A stretch of DNA of 64,000 nt from an uncultured Lachnospiraceae bacterium (GTDB taxonomy: Bacteria > Bacillota > Clostridia > Lachnospirales > Lachnospiraceae). This document shows positions 52,584 through 59,427 of the stretch, in pieces; position 1 is the stretch's first letter, and the number at the start of each line of letters is the position of its first letter. Location of the stretch: assembly GCA_910588775.1 (NCBI GenBank), contig CAJURH010000008.1, forward strand, positions 1-64,000. Reading direction: 5' to 3'. Position numbers and translations under genes: made by a program. The notes under the pieces are model-generated. The model searched no databases. It was not told the origin of the DNA and was given only the letters and a program-made list of their open reading frames with translations.

Positions 52584-53630
52584 CTAACGTATAAACAAAT
52601 AGATAATTGCAAATATTAGATTGGGCAAACAGCAAAACAGGGCTTTCCCTACAATTCTCCATTTCCAGGTGCAGGCCCCGCATACGAACGCATAAATGCC
52701 CACCATCAGCATAGACAGAATAATCCCCATAGAAGACGCCAGACAGGATGCCGTCATCAGGCAGAAAAGAACCGGCCATCCACCTCCCGTCTCATCCTTC
52801 GCCATCAGCCGCACACACATATACGCCACCGCAGGCAGCAGAACCCCCGCCAAAACAGCCTTTCCCTGCCAGATACGCAACATAAAGAAAGTGCCTGACG
52901 TATAGATGGAATAATTGGAGAAAACCTGCACCGCACTGATGAAAATCAAAAACAATGCGCATTGTTTGCGTCTGCCCCCAAAGAGCATGTCCGCCCACAG
53001 CCAATAAATAAAATAGGCCAGCATAATCATAAATACTGGAAAAATCGTATAGACAAAACTGGGCACATCCACTCCAGTCAGTTTTGTCAAAATGGCTTCA
53101 TATACCGGGAACGGCGAAAGCACATATCTGCTGGGAAGCTTTTTGTACGGGTTACCTGTATAGGGATTGTACTCGAAGATGGTGTCCGTGTAAACGGACG
53201 TGCTGGCTGTAGCCACATAGAAGGAATCGTCCGCGTCATGGTGAGCCAAAAGCCCCGCCACCGCCATCTGCGCCAGAATTAACAAAACCGCCAAGAAGAA
53301 CAACGCATTCTCGGATATTTTCGCGTAAGTCTTCTTGCCCGCCTCTCCCGTAATCATCGCTTTTAGATTTTTGAAATTTAAAAAGATCCCCGCCGCCGCC
53401 AGAAGAAGGGCCACCGCCTGATAAATATATGTCACCGCGCTCAAGGACGCTTTTAGGAAAATGCCTGGAACGATCAAAATCTGCGCAACGGCAAATAAGC
53501 CTGCATACCCACAGACCACGGCAAAACAAATGCTTTTCCCCTTGTTTGTAAATCTCGTCAGTGTCATTCCCGCTGCCGCCGGAACTGCTAGCAGCCACAA
53601 AACAGCATATATCCAATGTATTAACTGCAT
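52584..53630 (-). CDS. Polytopic membrane protein (DUF6077-like, tentative)
   Basis: A 348-residue protein with about ten hydrophobic helices. An acidic HHDADDSFYVATAS motif in the first large loop, near residue 130, resembles the catalytic loop of GT-C glycosyltransferases, as does the overall layout. It is reminiscent of DUF6077 proteins in Lachnospiraceae. The pair 52584/51782 has its own promoter and terminator. Function unknown; surface or envelope glycan assembly is a guess. Confidence 0.55.
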   Translation of the reverse strand: MQLIHWIYAVLWLLAVPAAAGMTLTRFTNKGKSICFAVVCGYAGLFAVAQILIVPGIFLKASLSAVTYIYQAVALLLAAAGIFLNFKNLKAMITGEAGKKTYAKISENALFFLAVLLILAQMAVAGLLAHHDADDSFYVATASTSVYTDTIFEYNPYTGNPYKKLPSRYVLSPFPVYEAILTKLTGVDVPSFVYTIFPVFMIMLAYFIYWLWADMLFGGRRKQCALFLIFISAVQVFSNYSIYTSGTFFMLRIWQGKAVLAGVLLPAVAYMCVRLMAKDETGGGWPVLFCLMTASCLASSMGIILSMLMVGIYAFVCGACTWKWRIVGKALFCCLPNLIFAIIYLFIR

Positions 53631-53668
53631 ATCAATTTCCTAACTTCCTATTAAGTAGTCACTGATTC

Positions 53669-53698
53669 ATGATACCACAACCTTGTCCTCTGTTGCAA
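53669..53698 (-). promoter_or_regulatory. Candidate promoter for the membrane-protein pair
   Basis: On the minus strand TTGCAA, 18-nt spacer, TATCAT, about 35 bp upstream of the ATG. Confidence 0.45.
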
Positions 53699-53736
53699 GA
53701 ACCTATTCAACATAATTCGCTGCTGGGCATAACAAC

Positions 53737-53766
53737 CAAAAACCCGCCTATTACAGGCGGGTTTTT
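53737..53766. terminator. Bidirectional terminator after the hydrogenase operon
   Basis: CCCGCCT/AGGCGGG stem (53743-53749 with 53755-53761) with a five-base loop; T-runs on both strands. Confidence 0.9.
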
Positions 53767-53772
53767 ATCACT

Positions 53773-55527
53773 TTATTTTGGAAGTTCGTTCACTTCTCTC
53801 TTCACATAAGTGGTATGAAGGATCTCGTGAGCCTTATGGCTTCCTGGCTCACCGAAGAATTCCTCGTATACTTTCTTAATCTGCGGGTTCTCATGAGATT
53901 TCCGGATTGGATTCGCGGAATCGTAATCATAGAGAACCTTTGCACGCAGAGCTCTAACATCGTTTTCATTCTTGAAGCTCGCAGAAACATGTGGCTGTCC
54001 ACCGCCGTTTACACAACCGCCAGGACATCCCATAATCTCGATGAAATGATAGTCCGCTTCACCGGATTTCACCTTATTCAGCAGAGTTCTTGCATTGCCC
54101 AAACCAGATACGATGGCCACCTTCACATCCATACCAGCTACATGATAAGTAGCCTCTTTGATGCCTTCTGTTCCCCTTACATCTGTGAAGTCCAGATCTT
54201 TCAGTTCTTCGCCTGTAAGTTTCTCAACAGCGGTTCTTAACGCAGCCTCCATAACGCCGCCGGTAGCTCCAAAGATTACAGCAGCTCCTGTACCTTCTCC
54301 CAACGGATCGTCAAAGTCTTCATCCGGCAGATCCAGGAAACGCAGGCCGGCCTGTTTAATCATTCTGGCCAATTCTCTTGTGGTCAGTGAGATATCCACA
54401 TCCGGATAACCGGATGCATTCTGGTCGTCGCGGCCAATCTCAAACTTCTTAGCTGTACAAGGCATTACAGATACACTGACAATTTTCGCCGGATCAATGC
54501 CCATCTTCTCAGCATAATATGTCTTCAGCGTAGCGCCGAACATCTGCTGCGGAGATTTACAACTGGACAGATTGTCTGTCATATCCGGGAAATAATGTTC
54601 GCAGTATTTAATCCAGCCCGGTGAACAGGAGGTAATCAGAGGCAGTGTGCCGCCGTTCTGAACTCTGTCAAGGAACTCATGGGCTTCTTCCATAATTGTC
54701 AAGTCTGCGGAGAAATTAGTGTCAAATACTTTGTCAAAGCCAAGACGACGCAATGCCGCCGCCATCTTGCCCTCTACGCCACTTCCCACAGGAAGGCCAA
54801 ATTCTTCGCCCAAACCTGCGCGTACAGCCGGAGCGGTCTGCACAACCACATATTTATCCGGATCAGCGATTGCGTCGAATACCTGCTGCGTGTAATCTTT
54901 TTCATAGATTGCGCCTACTGGACAGGCTACAATGCACTGACCACAGGATACACAGCTTGTTTCCCCAAGACCCAGTTCAAATGCAGAGCCAATATGGGTG
55001 TCAAAACCACGTTCATTGGCGCCGATTACGCCGATGCCCTGAATGTTTTCACAAACGCCTACACAACGGCGGCAAAGAATACATTTGTTGTTGTCACGAA
55101 TCATATGAGGGGCAGACTCATCCAATTCGTATACATTTTTCTTGCCATCGTATTTCGCTTCATCGTCAACGCCCAAGTCTTTACACAATTTCTGAAGCTC
55201 ACAACTGTCGCTTCTGATGCAGGACGTACATTTTCTCTCGTGTGTGGACAGAATCAGTTCCAGAGTTTTCTTCCTGGACTCTCTAACCAGAGGGGTATTG
55301 GTGAATACCTCCATGCCAGGATTGATTGGATATACGCAGGAAGCCACCAGGCTTCTTGCCCCTTTCACTTCGACAACACAGACACGACATGCGCCAATTT
55401 CATTAGCATCTTTCAAAAAACAGAGGGTAGGTATATCAATTCCGGCAATTCTGGCTGCTTCCAAAATGGTAGAGCCTGCAGGTGCAGATACTTCCATACC
55501 ATTTATTTTGATTGTTACATTTTCCAT
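53773..55527 (-). CDS. hndD: [FeFe]-hydrogenase catalytic subunit (HndD/HydA type)
   Basis: A 584-residue cytoplasmic hydrogenase. [2Fe-2S] Cys36/47/50/64; His-ligated cluster His96-Cys100-Cys103-Cys109; two [4Fe-4S] motifs (Cys139/142/145/149 and 182/185/188/192); H-cluster motifs TSCSPGW (Cys291), MPCTAKK (Cys347) and GCPGGC (Cys491, Cys495). Small C-terminal domain present. H2 is produced or consumed with electrons from NAD(P)H and ferredoxin through the NuoF-like partner. Last gene of the hnd operon, 15 bp after the flavoprotein gene. Confidence 0.95.
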   Translation of the reverse strand: MENVTIKINGMEVSAPAGSTILEAARIAGIDIPTLCFLKDANEIGACRVCVVEVKGARSLVASCVYPINPGMEVFTNTPLVRESRKKTLELILSTHERKCTSCIRSDSCELQKLCKDLGVDDEAKYDGKKNVYELDESAPHMIRDNNKCILCRRCVGVCENIQGIGVIGANERGFDTHIGSAFELGLGETSCVSCGQCIVACPVGAIYEKDYTQQVFDAIADPDKYVVVQTAPAVRAGLGEEFGLPVGSGVEGKMAAALRRLGFDKVFDTNFSADLTIMEEAHEFLDRVQNGGTLPLITSCSPGWIKYCEHYFPDMTDNLSSCKSPQQMFGATLKTYYAEKMGIDPAKIVSVSVMPCTAKKFEIGRDDQNASGYPDVDISLTTRELARMIKQAGLRFLDLPDEDFDDPLGEGTGAAVIFGATGGVMEAALRTAVEKLTGEELKDLDFTDVRGTEGIKEATYHVAGMDVKVAIVSGLGNARTLLNKVKSGEADYHFIEIMGCPGGCVNGGGQPHVSASFKNENDVRALRAKVLYDYDSANPIRKSHENPQIKKVYEEFFGEPGSHKAHEILHTTYVKREVNELPK

Positions 55528-55542
55528 AATTGTATAATCCCC

Positions 55543-57324
55543 TTATTTCTTTTCGATTGCGTCAAATTTACATTTTGTCATACATACGCCACACTTTATA
55601 CACTTATTGGGATCGATCTCATGTGGCTCTTTGCGTTCGCCAGTAATAGCATTTGCAGGACAATTCTTTGCACACATTCTACAGCCTTTACATTTCTCAG
55701 GATCAATGCTGTAGGACAGCAGAGACTTACATACGCCTGCAGGACATTTCTTGTCAACAATATGCGCAACGTATTCATCTCTGAAGTTCTTCAAGGTTGA
55801 TAATACAGGATTCGCCGCCGTCTGACCCAGAGCGCACAGCGCGTTCTGTTTCATATAAGAAGCAAGCTCTTCAATCTTATCCAGATCCTCCATCGTCGCT
55901 TTGCCTTCGGTAATCTTATTCAGCAACTCTAACAGACGGGTTGTGCCCACACGGCAAGGCGTACATTTTCCACAAGACTCATCCACTGTAAACTCCAGGA
56001 AGAACTTGGCAATATCCACCATACAGGTGTCTTCATCCATAACAATCAAACCGCCGGAACCCATCATGGAACCAATAGCAATCAGGTTATCATAATCAAT
56101 GGGGATATCATAATTTTCAGCTGAGATACATCCGCCAGACGGTCCACCGGTCTGAGCGGCTTTGAATTTCTTGCCGTTTGGAATGCCGCCGCCGATTTCC
56201 TCAACGATTTCACGCAACGTGGTTCCCATGGGGATTTCCACCAGACCTACGTTGTTTACTTTGCCACCGAGAGCGAACACTTTCGTACCTTTGGATTTTT
56301 CTGTACCCATGGATGCAAACCATTCTGCTCCATTTAAGATAATCTGCGGAACATTGGCGTATGTTTCCACGTTATTTAAGATGGTTGGTTTTTCCCACAA
56401 ACCTTTTACGGCCGGGAATGGAGGACGGGGATGGGGCTCACCTCTGTTTCCTTCGATGGAAGTCATCAGAGCTGTTTCCTCACCACATACAAATGCGCCT
56501 GCGCCCAGACGAATGTCAATATCAAAATCAAAACCTGTGTCAAAGATGTTCTTTCCTAACAAACCGTAATCTCTTGCCTGCTTAATGGCGATGTTCAGAC
56601 GGTCTACAGCGATGGGATACTCTGCACGCACATAGATGTAACCCTGATTTGCGCCGATTACATAGCCGGCGATTGCCATGGCTTCCAATACCGCATGTGG
56701 ATCTCCTTCCAGAACGGAACGGTCCATGAATGCGCCTGGGTCACCCTCGTCCGCATTGCAGCACACATATTTCTGATCCGCTGCGTTGCCCATGGCCAGT
56801 TGCCATTTTCTTCCGGTGGGGAATCCACCGCCGCCACGGCCTCTCAAACCACTGTCCAAGATGCATTTTACCACTTCATCAGGAGTCATTTCTTTTAAGA
56901 CTTTACCAAGAGCCTGGTAGCCGTCCCGGCCTATGTACTCGTCAATATCTTCTGGATTGATTACACCGCAGTTTCTAAGAGCGATTCTCTTTTGTTTTTT
57001 ATAGAAATCTGTCTCACCCAGAGATTTTACGCCCTGACCCTTATCATCGTAAACAAGGCGTTCTACAATACGTCCTTTTAACAAATGTTCGGATACGATT
57101 TCAGGCACGTCTTCTTCCTTAACCATGGAATAGAAAGTGCCTTCTGGATATACGATCATGATTGGCCCTACTGAACACAGACCATGACATCCTGTCTGAA
57201 CAACACAAACTTCTTCCGCGAGATCATTTTTCTTAATCTCTTCGTTTAATTTTTCCATAATCTTCGCACTTCCAGAAGAAGTACATCCGGTTCCACCACA
57301 CACTAATACATGTGAACGATACAT
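55543..57324 (-). CDS. hndC: NADH-binding flavin/iron-sulphur hydrogenase subunit (HndC/HydB, NuoF-like)
   Basis: A 593-residue subunit. N-terminal thioredoxin-like [2Fe-2S] domain (Cys9, Cys14, and CHGLC), NuoF core with FMN site GLRGRGGGGFPTG and NADH-loop GAGAFVCGEETALM, the cluster ESCGKCTPCR, and two C-terminal ferredoxin motifs (CKGCRMCAKNCP, CIKCGVCMTKC). This is the HydB/HndC layout implicated in flavin-based electron bifurcation among NAD(P)H, ferredoxin and H2. Spaced 18 bp after hndB. Confidence 0.94.
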   Translation of the reverse strand: MYRSHVLVCGGTGCTSSGSAKIMEKLNEEIKKNDLAEEVCVVQTGCHGLCSVGPIMIVYPEGTFYSMVKEEDVPEIVSEHLLKGRIVERLVYDDKGQGVKSLGETDFYKKQKRIALRNCGVINPEDIDEYIGRDGYQALGKVLKEMTPDEVVKCILDSGLRGRGGGGFPTGRKWQLAMGNAADQKYVCCNADEGDPGAFMDRSVLEGDPHAVLEAMAIAGYVIGANQGYIYVRAEYPIAVDRLNIAIKQARDYGLLGKNIFDTGFDFDIDIRLGAGAFVCGEETALMTSIEGNRGEPHPRPPFPAVKGLWEKPTILNNVETYANVPQIILNGAEWFASMGTEKSKGTKVFALGGKVNNVGLVEIPMGTTLREIVEEIGGGIPNGKKFKAAQTGGPSGGCISAENYDIPIDYDNLIAIGSMMGSGGLIVMDEDTCMVDIAKFFLEFTVDESCGKCTPCRVGTTRLLELLNKITEGKATMEDLDKIEELASYMKQNALCALGQTAANPVLSTLKNFRDEYVAHIVDKKCPAGVCKSLLSYSIDPEKCKGCRMCAKNCPANAITGERKEPHEIDPNKCIKCGVCMTKCKFDAIEKK

Positions 57325-57342
57325 ACAGTTATCCTCCTCTGT

Positions 57343-57714
57343 TTATTTTTCAGCAGCGCCCAATGTGTATTTAACAACAGGCTGACCTTTTACCAAATGC
57401 TGATCTACAATCTGCTCAGCCTTCTCCGCTGTCATATGCACATAAGTCACTTTTTCTTTGCCCGGCTCCAAAATTTCCACGATTGGCTCATAACGGCAAA
57501 GTCCAATACATCCAGTCTGTACTACCGCCACATTCTCCAACGCTTTATCCGCTACCAGCTGCGCCATTGCATTCAATACAGGTCTAGCTCCTGCTGCAAT
57601 ACCACATGTAGCCATACCAACCACAACTCTGGTCTGATTCTCGTCTTCTGACCTCATGCCTACACGGCCTTTTACTTTATTCCGAATTGCATTTAATTCC
57701 TCAAGGGATTTCAT
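57343..57714 (-). CDS. hndB: Hydrogenase small [2Fe-2S] ferredoxin subunit (HndB type)
   Basis: A 123-residue thioredoxin-like ferredoxin. Only three cysteines of the cluster site are visible (Cys37 in MATCGIAAGA, Cys69 and Cys73 in TGCIGLCRYEP), the usual pattern for HndB rather than a defect. It links to hndC/hndD and likely carries electrons within the complex. Confidence 0.9.
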   Translation of the reverse strand: MKSLEELNAIRNKVKGRVGMRSEDENQTRVVVGMATCGIAAGARPVLNAMAQLVADKALENVAVVQTGCIGLCRYEPIVEILEPGKEKVTYVHMTAEKAEQIVDQHLVKGQPVVKYTLGAAEK

Positions 57715-57765
57715 AGAAAAATTCCTCCTTCTGCGGATATTAATAATCCGCGATTTTACTTTAAC

Positions 57766-58323
57766 TTAAACAATCGCCCCGCCGTCCGTTTCAGATTTAT
57801 TCTCGTCCAGATATTCTTTGATATATGCAGAAACCTCTGGCGCATCCAGCGGAACGCCTCCAAGGATTTCCTTCATCTGCCTTGTGTCCAGCTCAAAGGA
57901 TTCCTGTCCATATGTATAACGGTATAAAAAATCCGTCTGCGGATTGTATACGACTAGCGTGTGAATCGTACTGTTAATATCGCCCAGGGGCATCCGGTCA
58001 ATATGATCCAGCTTAAAAATAGTAGTTACTTTCGTACCTTTTCCCACTTCGGACTCAATCTGGAAACTGCCACCGGTGGCCTCTGCCGCCAGCTTGAAAA
58101 ACGGTATTCCCAAACCTACTTTCCGTGTTGTCCGCGTGGTAAAAAACGGGTCGGTTACCTTAGCCATCTGTTCCTCCGTCATCCCTTTCCCGTCGTCTAT
58201 AATCTGAATCTTCAGCATATTCTCTTCCAGGTCAATGGTGACCAGGATCTCTACCAGCGAAGCTTCGGCACGAATTGAATTTTCAGCCACATCCAGCACA
58301 TTCAGTGAAATTTCAGGCATCAT
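57766..58323 (-). CDS. Histidine-kinase-like ATPase domain protein of the hydrogenase operon
   Basis: A 185-residue GHKL ATPase. N box NVLDVAENSI near residue 8, G1 DDGKGM near residue 44, and G2 TTRKVGLGIPF near residue 70 are intact; there is no phospho-acceptor histidine domain or sensor. It resembles anti-sigma-factor-like or sensor-fragment ATPases found in clostridial hydrogenase operons. A C-terminal 70-residue extension is unassigned. Start ATG 58323 is 4 bp after hndA; the ATG pair there makes the exact first Met uncertain. May regulate, not catalyse. Confidence 0.8.
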   Translation of the reverse strand: MMPEISLNVLDVAENSIRAEASLVEILVTIDLEENMLKIQIIDDGKGMTEEQMAKVTDPFFTTRTTRKVGLGIPFFKLAAEATGGSFQIESEVGKGTKVTTIFKLDHIDRMPLGDINSTIHTLVVYNPQTDFLYRYTYGQESFELDTRQMKEILGGVPLDAPEVSAYIKEYLDENKSETDGGAIV

Positions 58324-58327
58324 GGCT

Positions 58328-58816
58328 TTACTCGTATCTCTCCAGGATACCCTGAACGTCATCCGGAGTCAGACGTCCATATACTTCATCATTGATCATC
58401 ATAACAGGAGCAAGGCCGCAGGCGCCAACACAGCGACAGGCTTCCAATGAGAATTTCCCATCCATGGTACATTCGCCGCCTTTAATCTGCAATGTTTCCT
58501 GAAGTTTTTCGTAAATCTGTCCAGAACCTTTTACATAACAAGCTGTTCCCAGGCATACGGAAATGCGATATTTACCCTTTGGCTGCAACGCAAACTGAGA
58601 ATAAAAAGTCGCAACGCCGTAGATTTTCTCCATGGGTATCTGCATCTCATCCGATATAATTTTCTGAACTTCAATAGGAAGGTATCCATAGATATCCTGT
58701 GCCTCCTGCATTATCGGCATCAAAGCGCCCTTTTCGTCCTTACGCGCCTTGATCACTTCAAGCAGCTTCTCCTCCTGCTCCTTTGTCCCCTGGAATGGGA
58801 CTGTCTTTTTCGCCAT
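58328..58816 (-). CDS. hndA: Hydrogenase/NuoE-like [2Fe-2S] subunit (HndA type)
   Basis: A 162-residue NuoE-family thioredoxin-like subunit. [2Fe-2S] ligands lie in CLGTACYVKG and CRCVGACGLAP, preceded by a helical domain (PIMQEAQDIYGYLPIEVQK). I start at ATG 58816, seven bases after GAGGG, rather than 58822. First gene of the hnd operon, downstream of promoters at 58883 and 59076. Confidence 0.95.
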   Translation of the reverse strand: MAKKTVPFQGTKEQEEKLLEVIKARKDEKGALMPIMQEAQDIYGYLPIEVQKIISDEMQIPMEKIYGVATFYSQFALQPKGKYRISVCLGTACYVKGSGQIYEKLQETLQIKGGECTMDGKFSLEACRCVGACGLAPVMMINDEVYGRLTPDDVQGILERYE

Positions 58817-58882
58817 ACTCATTCCCTCTTTATATACCTCCTGATTTAGTACTTAGGAACACAAATGACTAATACCGAATCT

Positions 58883-58911
58883 AGTATAGCACGTTTCCTT
58901 TTAAATTTCTA
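58883..58911 (-). promoter_or_regulatory. Hydrogenase operon proximal promoter
   Basis: On the minus strand TAGAAA, 17-nt spacer, TATACT, some 60-70 nt upstream of hndA. Confidence 0.6.
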
Positions 58912-58918
58912 GACATAG

Positions 58919-58939
58919 TTGACAAATTTTTTTGTACAA
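58919..58939. promoter_or_regulatory. Candidate operator (imperfect palindrome, redox-regulator-like)
   Basis: TTGACAAA, four bases, TTTGTACAA: an inverted repeat broken by one inserted base, lying just upstream of the proximal hnd -35. Rex sites have TTGT..ACAA-type ends, so a Rex-like regulator is possible, not shown. Confidence 0.3.
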
Positions 58940-59075
58940 ATTCGTATGCTTCCAGCATTTTTATACCATTAACTTGTCAAACGTCCCGCGTTTCCTAAAC
59001 AAAAAGCAGGGTATCCACACCCCACCTTCTATTTTTTTCACTATATTACCCACTATAAACCCATCGTCGTGGCCC

Positions 59076-59104
59076 ATTATACACACATCATCCTGTATTG
59101 TCAA
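59076..59104 (-). promoter_or_regulatory. Perfect-consensus promoter facing the hydrogenase operon
   Basis: On the minus strand TTGACA, exactly 17 nt, TATAAT. The implied transcript starts near 59069 and reads about 250 nt before hndA. Confidence 0.8.
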
Positions 59105-59165
59105 CAGCCTCCCCCGCTTCTGTTCCCCTCCCCATATTATACAATCCCTGCAAAACAAAAAAACA

Positions 59166-59194
59166 TTGCTTTTTCTTTCAAATAGATTTATTAT
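59166..59194 (+). promoter_or_regulatory. Candidate fdhA promoter
   Basis: TTGCTT (59166-59171), 17-nt spacer, TATTAT (59189-59194). Gives a roughly 225-nt leader before fdhA. Confidence 0.55.
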
Positions 59195-59289
59195 ATTCTT
59201 TAATATAGTCATTATAATTTATAATCTGTATTCGCAATTTTTTACAATAATCAGAATTTTAAAATAAAGAAGGGAGAACGCATTCCGAA

Positions 59290-59358
59290 ATGATTCCATA
59301 TCCATATAAGAAAGGCGAAACAATCGGCTGTCCATGCCGAGACCCCTGCTTGTCCTGA
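59290..59358 (+). other. Cys-rich micro-ORF in the fdhA leader
   Basis: A 22-codon ORF ending TIGCPCRDPCLS, with three Cys (CPCxxxC), a GGGAG 13 nt upstream, and its TGA stop in frame with fdhA. No other stop separates it from fdhA. Could be a leader peptide or chance. Confidence 0.25.
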
Positions 59359-59427
59359 AATAATGGCAAAACCCAGCGTCACCGCAACCGAATACCAAAG
59401 CTAAGGAAAAATTTAAGGAGAATGTTT

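Larger units (their letters stand above)
58817..59427. other. Divergent hydrogenase/formate-dehydrogenase intergenic region
   Basis: About 610 bp with no well-supported CDS. It contains a near-consensus hnd promoter, a palindrome, a perfect-consensus minus-strand promoter with about 250 nt of leader, an fdhA promoter and a Cys-rich micro-ORF. The plus-strand stretch 59220-59420 is about 200 nt of untranslated leader with a 5-bp hairpin (CGGC/GCCG, near 59325-59340). Confidence 0.6.

Noticed and set aside
58961..59212. 83-codon minus-strand ORF in the hydrogenase/fdhA gap
   Set aside because: It has no ribosome site, is unlike known proteins and contains a perfect promoter inside it.
59356..59358. 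Selenocysteine read-through of the leader TGA into fdhA
   Set aside because: No stable hairpin resembling a bacterial SECIS lies within about 40 nt after the TGA, the intervening peptide is very basic and fdhA has its own ribosome site.
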